Shown: in pieces, positions 40,601-52,600 of the stretch
Layout: every line of letters begins with the position of its first letter
Numbering within the stretch: position 1 is the first letter of the stretch
Source: Cylicocyclus nassatus
Lineage: Eukaryota; Nematoda; Chromadorea; Rhabditida; Strongylidae
Assembly: GCA_958299035.1 (NCBI GenBank)
Contig: CATQJL010000316.1
Span: 5,978,674 to 6,042,673 of the forward strand
Direction: 5' to 3'
DNA length: 64,000 nt
Program-made: the position numbers and the translations under genes
The notes under the pieces: model-generated
What the model was told of the DNA's origin: nothing
What the model saw: only the letters and a program-made list of their open reading frames with translations
Databases searched by the model: none

Positions 40601-43600
40601 CATTTCCATAACTATGCGAAAAAGCTACTTTCTATTATTTTGCGATAAGTTTGCTAGATACATACAAAGCATTTGTGATTAGATTGTTGTGGAGCGAAAA
40701 AAAAGTCCGTCACATGCCATAAGGCCATGTGCTCTTGACAGCGGATTCTCTCAATACTAAAGTCAGAAGGAAGGAAGTTCCAGGAAATTAACTATTGAAA
40801 AAACAGTAGAGCTCGCTTCGTAAAGCTCTTGAGAGCCGCATTTCTGGAGGTTTCCCATAAAAATTGAAGATGTCTTGTTTCAATGACACTCACAAAGAGG
40901 ACTAGAATGGCTTGCATGGGTTTTTGTTCTATCTAGAAAACTTTGCTCTTCTCCACAAACTTCCTCAAAATTGGATGAAAAGATAGTTCCCAGGCAATTT
41001 TACAGTGTTTATTCTTTGTTTTACTTGTTAGGACAATCATTATTTTCTGAAAGTACCCTGTGCGATCCTCTGAAAGAGAAGCTAACTTGCTGAAATTTTC
41101 CCTTCTCCGATAATTCTCTCTTAAAGGCAGTGTCCCGGCAATTTGCATTTCCATCTTTTTGCATGTTTTGGGCCTTTTCGACCCGTAAACCCCGAATTTA
41201 AGCATTGAAACGGGCGAAAAGACCTTTTTCGGGGCGTTTACCCCAATTTCCAAAAGGCAGCTGGGACGAGAATATCAGTGGATAGTTGGCAGGCCCTGGC
41301 ACAAGACCCTGCTGCCTGTAATTTTTGCTTTGAATAGCATGCACAATGCGGAGAGCGGTCGTGGGGTCCTGCGCCGAACGTAAACGAAGTCGCCCGAGCG
41401 CGCGACGATTGGGGAGCGCGCCGGTTCACGGGCTATTTTCTCGGCCCAAGGGGAACATTAGCCAGCCGGGCTGCGCCTGCAGGGCAGTGGGATGACCAGG
41501 AATCCCACCATAGCGATATCCCACACGGCCGAATCTGCCGGAACACTGCCTTCAAAGACGAACAGTCCACTTCGTTCAAAAATGTCTACCCAGATTGACA
41601 TTATTAATTCCTAGGTAGTGGCATTCTTACTATGGACATGAAAATAAAAGATGAGGCGAAGCCGCCCTATTTGTACTTATTTTTCAGGGGCACGCGGAAG
41701 TCAACAATGCGCGCAAAATGAAAGCAGTGTAAAGTCGCTCTTCTTAACTTTTACAGAATTTTACTTGTGGCAACGAGTCATGTATCGCCCCCATCCCCCA
41801 CACCCCTATCTTGGCGCCGTGTCACTTTGGCAAGGAAGAGTTTTGAAAGGCACAATATTGAGGGATTGTCGCCTTCCGCACTCCACTTATTATTCGTACG
41901 ATACGATCTTCTCTCAACATTGATGACTCCCGAAAAACCTCACACACACTTTTTTCGTTTACGTACATAGTAGAAGGAACACAATGGAACCACGATAACT
42001 TCTTAATTTTCTCCACCATTTACGTCACAACGCAAAATAGGACAAACTTGAAAGACAGAATTTTGACTTGCCCTAACACCAGATATTTTACCTACATCAT
42101 GTATCACGTCGAGTCAAAACCAAAAAAAACAACTAAAAACAATACGGTTCCGATAAAAATGGCTTATTTTCACAACCGCTTGATTCTAGCGGGAATCGTA
42201 AGCAGCATTCTCCTTCATAAATACATCTGTACATTGTGCATCACCAAGTTCGCAGTCATTCTTTCCATATCAGGTTCGAATCAAGTGCAACTATAGAATA
42301 CTTGTCGCGACTCGCGGTGCAAGCCACTCATCGTGATAGGAGGACGGGAGCGCTGGTTGCCGCGGTAAAAGGCGCGACACCGCATTTCGCGGCCGGGCCT
42401 CTCCTGCTGGGCGCATTGCCAAGCCATGGAGTATATGAACGCGCACACAACACGGCCTGTGTCTCTTCGAGTTGTTTGTTATTAATTATTCTCGTCATCA
42501 TCTTGTGCTGGTAGCGCCTCCAGTAGCTCCCGCAGATAGATTTCGGTCCTGAACGGTTGAGCTCTTTTGAAGAATTGCAGCTAGAAATTATGGTTCGTCT
42601 TGTGGATGGAGGATACCAGCGGTGTAGAGGGGTCGCCGTCACTACGGGCTTGGGACTTGCGGTGGACCCGGTGGACGAGCTCGGAACAACATTTCGTGGA
42701 GATTGTGGCTATTGATGCCAAAATCGCGTACCCTGCAAACACTGCAAGGGAAATCCCACCATCACAGTCTCTGTCCGCTACCTGAAGAACGCTACAGCTT
42801 GGAACGAGAAATTGTGCAGTGCCACCACTAGTCGCCGCCCGGAGTGTGCTGAGGCCGGTCTTGATCTCCGGCCTCATCACCTCCGTGATCTCCAATGCTT
42901 GCCAAAACGACTATTTCAGTTGCGCCGACGTCACCTCGCGGACACTCAGTGGACTCGCCTCAAGTATCTCCATTTTTTATTTTGTTCGCATTTCTCTAAT
43001 AATCATGTGCTGTTTATCCGGTTACTTCTCATTGTAGTTCATTCGTTTGTTGTAAGTAGTCGTAGTCAAAGCCACAATTCGGTGCTATGAGAAAACTCAT
43101 TTGATACAGGAGTTTACTCACTTATGCATATTCACTTGTTCATTCTTTTTTGCCATGCAATTTGTTCGATTTGTTAGTAACAGGTTTTGGAAAGGAAAGG
43201 TTTAATTACCTAAGCATGAGGTCCTAACGTCACAGTGACTGTCGCAGTACTGATGTCATAATGGCGCCAAACGCTGCGAGTTCCTACCGTAATCTTACAC
43301 TAATTAAGAGAGATTGGTAATTCGCTCCGAGGTATGAAGCTAAGTTGAAGCCAAATGGTACTTACTTCTCGAAAGACTTCATGACAAGAGAATTAATAAT
43401 AATGAAGCTTGGGCGCTTTTCTAAAAAACCCCATGTATTTTCGTTGAATTAGATTTTCGTAAAGTTCAGAAACGAAACCGTGGGAAAAACTGATACGGAA
43501 AAGGAAAAACTCAAATATGTCATCTTCATTGGCAGTCAGTACGGGCTCCTAGTTGTGCTTCCACAGACTACTTTATTCCTATTAGGGAAAGAGGTTCGCA

Positions 43601-46600
43601 CTAGCGATCGCCGGCAGCCTTCACTTAAGCTGCCGCTTAAACGGGAAAGCTCAGGTCAGAATTCTGTCTTGAAATATTGGGCTATTTCATATACTGCCGC
43701 AGTACTGATTTCAATGGTTTCATTACCCAAGTTTAAGGTGTTGGTAACGGGCGGTCTACTCTGCGAATACTTCCGACATCTTTATTCGGGTACTAGATGG
43801 CAAACCCGGCTCCGCCCGGGGCCAAACTTTGCACACATACACTTCGGGGCAGGGAGCGTGTCATAGTCCACTTTTCGTTATCGATCGATGTCGATTTCAC
43901 CGATTTTTTGCAAATTTTGAGCTACGGGGCTGGGATTTTGCACAGGGGGGTAATCGAACATGCTGAATCACCCCCACGGGGGTGATCAGCATGTTCGATT
44001 ACCCCCCTGTGCAAAATCCCAGCCCCCTAGCTCAAATTTTGCAAAAAATCGATAAAATCGATATCGATCGATAACGAAAAGTAGCCTATGACACGCTCCC
44101 TGCCCCGAAGTATATGTGTGCCAAGTTTGGTCCCGATCGGTTCAGAAATAAAAATTTCTATTCCGCACATACGTACAGACAGACAGACAGACAGACAGAC
44201 ATTCAGCTTTATATATAAGATTCTAATCTAATTGCTATTTTCATCAATTCAGTCGAAATTCCCGCGTGGCAACTGTTTTACGAAACCGATCGATTCCACA
44301 GATCTACCATGAAGCCATTCGAATCGAGGGATCTACCGTCGTCAAATCAAGGTGGAAAACAACATAATCCCCTTTTTTCTTACTTCAGTCTTTGAATTTT
44401 TTTTGCCTTTTGAGTATTGGAGGGCCCCTGTTATTATTCCCCGGGACCCAACGAACCCAAAAAATTCGGTAATGAAGACGTGGAACCAGAGGTGCGATGG
44501 GGGGAGCCGGACCCACCAAAAGTGAAGGTGGTCCCAGCTACCACTGGCCGGCCAAAAGTGAAGGTTGTAGTGCCAGACACTCACCTCCCAAAAACGTCGA
44601 CCGGGGGGGGGGGGGGTGGGGAACGCTAACGTCGACTGAGGTTATCCTTCCAAGTCGTTGCCGCCAGTGCGCGGAAAATGAGCAAAACAAGCGCAAAAAA
44701 GATTATTGTAAGCATATTTTTATGCATACAGCGGCATATATTTAAAATAAACGTGCTCAGTAAATAATGTGTTTTGAAGTGAAACTTAGCGAAACTTTAC
44801 AGATTTTATTGAGTAAATTTTGTTATAACGTACCGCGAAGAAAGTAGGTCGATCCAGGCAGTAACGGCCGAGAACCAGAATTTCAATGATAAAATAATGA
44901 AAAATCGTGAAAAATCATTCCACTGTTACAAATCTGCTGGCTGAAGACCTCCGCAGTTGCGACTTCATGGGTTTTGAAGGGCAAGTGTTGTTCCACTAGA
45001 TAGTGAAAAAATCAGTTTGATTTGAAAAGTGGCCGCCGAGAACGAAAATTTTGAAAAACCCTAGAAATCTTCTCAATTTTAGGTTGCTCAATGACAGCTG
45101 ACATTTAAACTCTTATAAATCCGGACTTTGAAGGTGTGTGATGCTGCGACTTCATAGGTTTTGTAGGGTGAGGTTTGCCATATCAGAATATGTCTTAGCT
45201 GTACCGAACCATTGAAACATCTCCGAGATCCAGGTTCTTAAAAAAGCAGGTAAAATGAGTTTTTCAGCTCATAACTTCTTCAGAATTGCATAATTCATGT
45301 TGCGACTTCATAGGTTGGATTCTCCTCATAAGAGCTTTCAGATGATATATAATGTGTGGGGGATTCAAGGTTTCTTGCGGCTCTAACCCGGTGTGGAGTA
45401 CTTCTCTTCACCAATTCTCCACCCCGCCCACTTCAATGTATTGGCGGGAGGCCGCCAGTGGAGAATTAGTGAAGAGAGGTACTCCACCCCGGGCATATGC
45501 CGTGTGAGACATGAATGCCTCACATATTATATATCATCTGAAAGCTCCTGATGAGGAAAATCCAACCTATGAAGTCGCAACATGAATTATGCAATTCTGA
45601 AGAAGTTATGAGCTAAAAACGATTTTTTATCTGCTTTTTAAGAGCCTGGATCTCATGTTTCAATGGCTCGGTACAGCTAAGACATATTCTGATAGGGCAA
45701 ATCTCACCCTACAAAACCTATGAAGTCGCAACATCACACACCTTCAAAGTCCGGAATAAGAGTTTAAATGTCAGTTGTCATTGAGCAACCTAAAATTGAG
45801 AAGATTTCTAGGGTTTTTCAAAATTCTCGTTCTCGGCGGCCACTCCTCAAATTAAACTGATTTTTTCACTATCTGGTGGAACAACACTTGCCCTTCAAAA
45901 CCTATGAAGTCGTAACTGCGGAGGTCTTCAGCCAGCAGATTTGTAACAGTGGAATGATTTTTCACGATCTTTCATTATTTTATCATTAGAAATTCTGGTT
46001 CTCGGCGGTTACTGCCTGGATCGACCTACTACATAAATATATGCTCTTGATACTTTCTTTTACATTCCTTCTGCTTATTTTCCTTCTTTTGAGCTTTAGC
46101 AAAAAAAATTTTTCAAACCCAAAAGTGAAGGTGGTCACCCTGTACCAGCCAAAAGTGCCGAAGAATCGGCTCCGACTATCGCACCTCTGCGTGGAACGGA
46201 CGCATTAGGAGTGCGCACGCTAGCGTATACGCACAAGATCCAGGGGTTAAGGGTTGTTGTGTCAGACGGACGAGCACTAGAGCGAGGGGTGCTAGCACAC
46301 CGAGTCACAACAATACTCCTTCTTAAATCACCTGTTTTCAATGCACAATGTACATTTGGAGTTGAATATATTCGTGCTTTTACTCAAAAAGTATCTTGCT
46401 TGCAGCTTCAGCGTAGAATGATCTTATTCCGTTTACAGAATTTATCTGATACAAGATTCAAACACCCGTCTGTTTGCATCCTCAGACGTCAGGTAAGCAT
46501 TTAAACTGCCTCACATCTCCTTTCATACGCTTTGCGATTTGTTGAGACTAAAGTACTGCCAAAAAGAGATTGGAGAGTTTTCTAGACTAGATTGAGCGAA

Positions 46601-49600
46601 GTATTTATGGTAAGTGGATAACTTAAGCCAGCAAAAAGAATTGAGTTCAACAATGTTGAGCAGAAATCCATGGGATTACCACATTAAAAACGACCGTTTG
46701 GACTCTGTAAAAGTCTACGACGTACCTTTTGAGGTGTTTTTAGGTAGAGAGGGCGAGATGGAAGACGGAGTCAAAGAAATGAAAACCATGATAGAAAGAA
46801 AAAACCAAGAAAGACCAAAATAAGGGCGATTTCATGGCATGAAGAATACTGGTAGAATGGAGATGCATAGGATGACTTGAAGATTAAATTTGATGCTTGA
46901 GCTAAGTACATCAAGGTAGAAACTAAGGAAATATGTGAGAAAAAATATATAAATGGTTTGATAAAGCAAAAACAGTGTGGAATTGCAATTTCAACAAATT
47001 GATTTGGGGAGGGGGGGGGGGAAGTGAAATAGATTAGGCACCAAAATAAGGTTTCCAACAAAAATAAGAGAGAGGGACTTCGTAATTTGACAGTTCGGGA
47101 TATGGACATTTCAAAGGAAAAAGCTTGTCCATAGAACAAAAAGATTTGCTTCCGTCAAGAAATCAGAAAAGTTTGCAAATCAATTTTTCTAGGAAAAACT
47201 TAGTTGGGAAGGTTTCACTCGGGATCTTGAGAAAACAAATGAAGAATGATGAATGACAGTGAGTTCGGAGTTGTAAAAGTGATATTCTCGTACCTTGAAA
47301 TAGTGTGAAGCACATGCCTTCGTGGTTTGATCGCATTGGAAGACCAGTTCTCGCAATTTTTCAACAATCCGCTCCTGAAATGGTTATGATAGACTAGAGG
47401 TTTTGCAAAAATACACATCAGGATTCGGAAAGTCACATAGATGGGTATTTTGTATGGCAGAGGCCCTAAAGGCTGTTCAAAAGCTTAGAAGTCTTCTGTG
47501 CACTTTCCAAAAACTCAAAAAATTTTTATCTTCAAATAGAATCCCTTATTGTTGAATTAGTTCAATAAGAGAAATCATGTTCTTTATAACGGTGCTTTAG
47601 TGGCTTCCCACTATGCATACGCACAGACGAAAGCTGTGATTCAAATTTCGATTTTTCTGAGTTTGGTCACAAATCTAAATCTCGCGATGTAAATCCGAGC
47701 AGTTATACATGGTTTTAGCGGTTTTATTATTTGCTTATTCTGAGCAATCAAATTCCGCGTTTTCTACTCTTTCCCAGAAATTACAGCCAACTATTTGGTC
47801 ACTGAGGAAGAGCAATAAAAACCTATAATACTGGCAAGGAAATGGTCAGAAGTCGAAGTGGCCAATTTAACCAAGTTGCCCATCATTTGGTGCAGCATTC
47901 AACGCTGATTTTGAATCTGTTTTCGCTGCTATATATGCTTAGCGCTTTTGTGGACAAAGTTATGAGCAGTTTTATTGCGAAATAATCGTGACAAGAGTTT
48001 GCAAAATTGAGCACATTGTTGCACTTTCTGTTCATCTTTGGGCATCAAGAGTATAAAATAATCTAGCTGCATGTTTAGGCCCAGCATTAGGCTGAACATG
48101 GCTCCGTACTGCCAAATTTGCGCTTTGCATGCACGATTTCTTAGCAAAATAACGGCCTTCAACAGCTCATAACTTCGCCCACATAGGCGCTAATCAGATA
48201 TAGAATACAGATCGAAGTCAGCGTTTACTACTGCTATTTAGTGGTATGCAGTTGTATAGATTATCCACTTCGATCTCTGACCACTCCCTTGTGAGTGCTC
48301 GAATTTATCTCAAAATTCCAGATTTTTTACGGCCAAACCCAGGGAATTCGAAATTTCAGTAATTGTGATAGTTTTCTATCACATCTTCCATCTATGCAGT
48401 TTGTGCATAATAGAAAGCCATTAAGCGTCGTTAAAAATATTCGATTCCTTCTTTTGGAAAAAATTAACAGCAAGCAACACATTTAAAGGTTAATACTTTA
48501 TGAACTTTCGAAGATAACGGAACTTTCGTTCCAGCCTAATATTTTCCGCCAGTGGCACTAACATAAGATATTTCGTGAGGGAGCTGCTTTGTAAAATTAT
48601 AGTAGATCATCTCTCTACCGCATCTTACATTACTGCATCCAAAACCTTTGCGTGTCCCTTCAAAATTAGTATACGTACTTGTTTGTTGTTTTTTGCAGTT
48701 ATAGTCATTACCGTGCAAAAAAGCAAAGCTTTCCCATGCTTTTGTCAGAGACGCTTTTCACTTTCGAACAGCGTGTGCATATGTTTGAATATGAAAATAT
48801 GTAAATTTCTCCTAGCACTTCCCTTTATATATGCTTGAATTCTATCGCATCAACATCCACACATATATGCACCAGGGGCACAGTGTGCACTAAAGGTCGA
48901 TATTTCAGAAGACCTTTCGTTACGTGAGAAAGACTGTCTCGACGAAAAGTAAATATACACAGAGTGAATATTTTATACCACATAGCTTGTTAAGGAGTTT
49001 ACTTTCAGCCTGAACATGGAGGCTTGCATTACTTGTCGTTTTTTGGCTTTTAGCTTGAAACCCCTGGTCTGACTAAGCAAAAAGAAAGTTGACTGAGGTG
49101 TTTCTGAAGAAATAACGAGACACAGATTTTGAAAAGAAGCAACTGCCATATTGAGATGACTATGAATCTGCAGAAACCTTAAAGGCAGGGCTCGGCAGAA
49201 TAACAACTTTGCGATATTCATCGTTCTCGGTTCTCCTGGACGAGCTAAGTCCAAGACTGTGCTTTGCAGCTTCAAAAGAATTTAATAACCCGCTTTCCCA
49301 GACGTGAAAAGCGCTATTTGAGGGCGGACCGCGTATCCGCCCTCTAGATTTGTGGTTTTTCGTTTTTTCTTTTTCAAAGGAAATTCACAAACTTATGTAT
49401 TTTGTTAACAAAATTTCTAATCTCTGATTAGAAAATTAGTCTGAAACGCTCCAGGGATACTTAAAACTTTTTGTTCTCTTTTGTGGATCTGCGGATTCGC
49501 TTTTCGTTTGATAATTATTGAAATTAATCGATACTACGCCTTACAGCATCTTAACCTTGAAATTAGAACAATGGGAAAATTTCAAGTGTGCAAAATGTTA

Positions 49601-52600
49601 CCGTCGATTCAAAAGCCACCTAGCGAATGCACGACTTCCTAACATTTGGAACAATAAATGAAACACAACATCGTTTGTCAAATTACTTTACTATTTTTCT
49701 AAATATTATTTCAACTTGTCATCTGCCAAAAAAATCCAATCAACTGTCATCACGTTTTGTAGTATACACTTGCAGCAGTAAAATCACTCATCAAGCAATT
49801 TTTCGCACATATAACTTTTCGTTTACAGCACGAAATAAATGGAGTGACATTATTATTCCTTCAGTTATATACCTTGCCATTATCTTACGGCAAAACGGTC
49901 GTGGAATTGACTTTTGGCAAAAAAAAGATGTGCATCTATTCAGCCAATGATGTTTCACTTGTAAATTGTTACCAAGCATAAAACTGACTGAACGACCACC
50001 CAATAAAGAAATTCTCTTTTTTACACGCTTTCTTTCTGTGACTCAAGCACTAAATTTAGCTGAAAGAGTGCAGTTGAAATGAGATATTCATGCGAGAACT
50101 CAGTTACAAGTGTATTTTTAGAGTGACGAAACAGGAGAATTTCTTATTGAGATAAATTTTTCTGAAGGAAAACTATCAAGCCGTATCTTCAAAAGCACTT
50201 AAAAGAATGAAATATGCAATTTGCGAAAATTGGCAGGCGGGTAATTGCACCAAATAACTCCGGAATATTGTGAGACCTAATCCTCGATGGATTAATTCAT
50301 CTGATCTCAAGAGTTTTATGTCAAAACAAAAGTGTCGTGGCTCACCCACGTGAGCAACTTCTTGGAGCAGGCGCCAAGAGCGCTTTATGTCGCGTTACCT
50401 GTCGCCTTTTGTAGTCACTGCAGGGCCACTTCGGCTGGGAACGCGGCGTGGCGGAGTTAAAGGCAGTGGGTCGGCAAAACACAACAACTCAGATTTCAAC
50501 ATGGTGGGTTCCTTATCGCCCAAGTTTGAAAACAGTGCAATCCCGGTTGCACAGCATGCCTTCCCTGCCGAGAAATTTGCTCTCAAACTTACACGCGCAG
50601 ACTAATCTTACACGCATCCGGACGAGTTAGCAGATTCCTTCTCACCATTGGAGGCTGCCCGCCGCAATGCTATAACTATTGGGTCCTGCAACGATTCAGC
50701 GTCGTCAGCCTTGCTCCACTCGTCCAGTTCCAAAAAGAAGGGCATTAAAAAACGCTCATTCTCGCCGTTTTCAAGCTCTCAGAAGTGTATTTTCGGAATC
50801 AGCGTATTGAATAACCCCAGGTAAGCGAAAATTTCACTAGGTTGAGATTTGCCGAGCCATCTTTAAGGCTGCGCACAAAAGCACCCCTCGCCTCTTTGAC
50901 TTTCGTTTTCGTCATCGATTGCTGTCTTATCGTACTTAGCTGTTTTCAGCAGCACCAGCGGAGGAGATTCCGCATTGAACGATTGAGCTTTTTGGATGTT
51001 TTAGGATCGAACGCGCAACAGCGCCAAGAATCTTGAGTTGGTTGAGCTAGTAGATGAACAACGTTGCGGGAGTGGAGAAGGGAACTGCCTCGTTCCAGTT
51101 GGACTGGGTGGGTCTGAAGCGCCCGACATTGGCGGGGAAACCCAGACTCTTTTGCATAGATTGAGCCTGTAAACATCGAGAGCACGGAGCGCAGCGCTCA
51201 TCCATGTTTTGTCCCTCATTTAGTCCCGTAGAGTCTTACAGTCTGGCAGTTTTTGTTATGTATTTCTCTGATACTGAATTAGTATATAAATTTGTTGGAT
51301 AGAGGGCCACTGATGGGCTATATTAGGCCGCTGATGGGCTCCACCCACGTGCACAGCTGGCATGAGACAATAACAGCTAAGAGGCATGATTTGTTGCAAA
51401 TGTCCGCGCGACATGTCCTCTACTCAATTTGTCTAATCTAATCGCTCGTCGGGTAATCCTAGGTACACCCTATATGGTCGGGTGAGCACCAGACCTCGGG
51501 TTTCTACCTAGGTGCCGTGCCCACCGAGTCACCAAAAAGCGAATTTGCAAGAATAAGTATTGCGGAGATTTGTTCTCAAGCTCCAAGCATTAAAAAGCTA
51601 CCGATTACATGAAAAAAGTCTTTCTCTGAACGCAGGTCATATTTACAATCTTTATCTTATTGTTAGTGTCAGTAAACTCAATTTAGAAACCGAAACCTCT
51701 CCTTGAATAGTTAAATTTGCGAATAAAGAACTGAGAACGGGTGAACGCACGTAAGAAAGGGCAAGAAAGCGCTGAATAGTATTTTGCAGTTTTTACCAAA
51801 GCAAACAATTTTGAGGAACAATCTCTTGAAAAACGCTTGAAATTATTAACCAAAAATTCTTCTCCCGCGGCAGAAAATTCGAAAAATTATTTGTAAAGAA
51901 TCAAACACAATTTACCTTTTCGAAAGAGATGAACTAGAAGGATTTGATTGAGGAACTGGGATCTCATGAGGTTTCTAAAATCACAACACTCTTCCAATAA
52001 CAGTGCGTTATCGCAGACCTTCTTTATTTAGTGTAAGGCAGAAATAGCAGAAGGAAAAACAATTAAGACGTAGTTTTTGTTATTTCCATTCGCTTCTCGA
52101 TAAGGCTAATTTTCTCAGAATGAGAGGGCTTATTTTTCGAGTTCTTCGAATACAAAGGAAGTACAATGAGAAAGATAGCTTTGAAGAAATAAAAAGTTAA
52201 TTCCCTTCTAAAATTGAGTTCTTTACGGGAAGAAACGTATAATTTGCGTAAAAATCAGGGAAGTGCGCCATTAGCAAAAATGTCAAATTCGTTAATAATT
52301 GGTCGAACATATATGTATTTTGTAGGAAAACTTTATAGGTCTGCAATCCTCTTTGATTGCTTTATTTGATGACTTTTGATAAGGGGTAGTTCGTATTTTA
52401 GCAATGCTCAGAATAAAATTATTATAGGCATTCTGCGGTAATGCAAGCTGCTGAAAAGAAATCTCATCTTCTCGAATGCTGAAGTTTTCAGTGAAGTTCA
52501 ATTTTGGTTTTTGCTTCTATGAAGTATTCTTATAGACTCAAAAACCTTCGTACAAAAATGTCCATGGAAGTCGTATTTATGTTTTTCTGACAATTTTTGA

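Larger units (their letters stand above)
27145..47293 (-). other. Intron h-i (20.1 kb)
   Basis: The largest intron. Named contents are the 30346-30485 fold-back, a lone mariner-type end at 32502, the inverted repeat 41122-41569, a decayed MITE arm 43284-43410, the head-to-head duplication 43830-44135 and the long palindrome 44843-46030. Open frames of 60-113 codons are scattered on both strands and none shows a recognisable domain or splice-linked partner. Stretches such as 33000-41000 hold nothing I can support. Confidence 0.6.

Noticed and set aside
42275..42295. ggttcgaatc resembling a tRNA B box
   Set aside because: No A box or stems at the required distance upstream on the plus strand.
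42581..43090. Several open frames on both strands in a GC-richer patch, one with a hydrophobic segment
   Set aside because: The hydrophobic stretch (ISLAVFAGYAILASIATIST) looks membrane-like, but the frames compete, lack splice continuity and match no family I know.
44174..44200. Tandem GACA units considered as a CRISPR-like array
   Set aside because: Four-base units without spacers; a microsatellite in a eukaryotic repeat.
46771..47139. 122-codon minus-strand frame rich in Phe, Leu and Ser
   Set aside because: Composition follows the AT-rich repeat-like DNA. It lies just downstream of exon h, but the peptide contains no F-BAR pattern.
49320..49344. Hairpin gagggcgga / tccgccctc considered as a terminator
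   Set aside because: Intron of a eukaryotic gene with no transcription unit ending there; a chance or small repeat hairpin.
49627..49950. 107-codon plus-strand frame
   Set aside because: No domain, no splice signals, and AT-driven composition.
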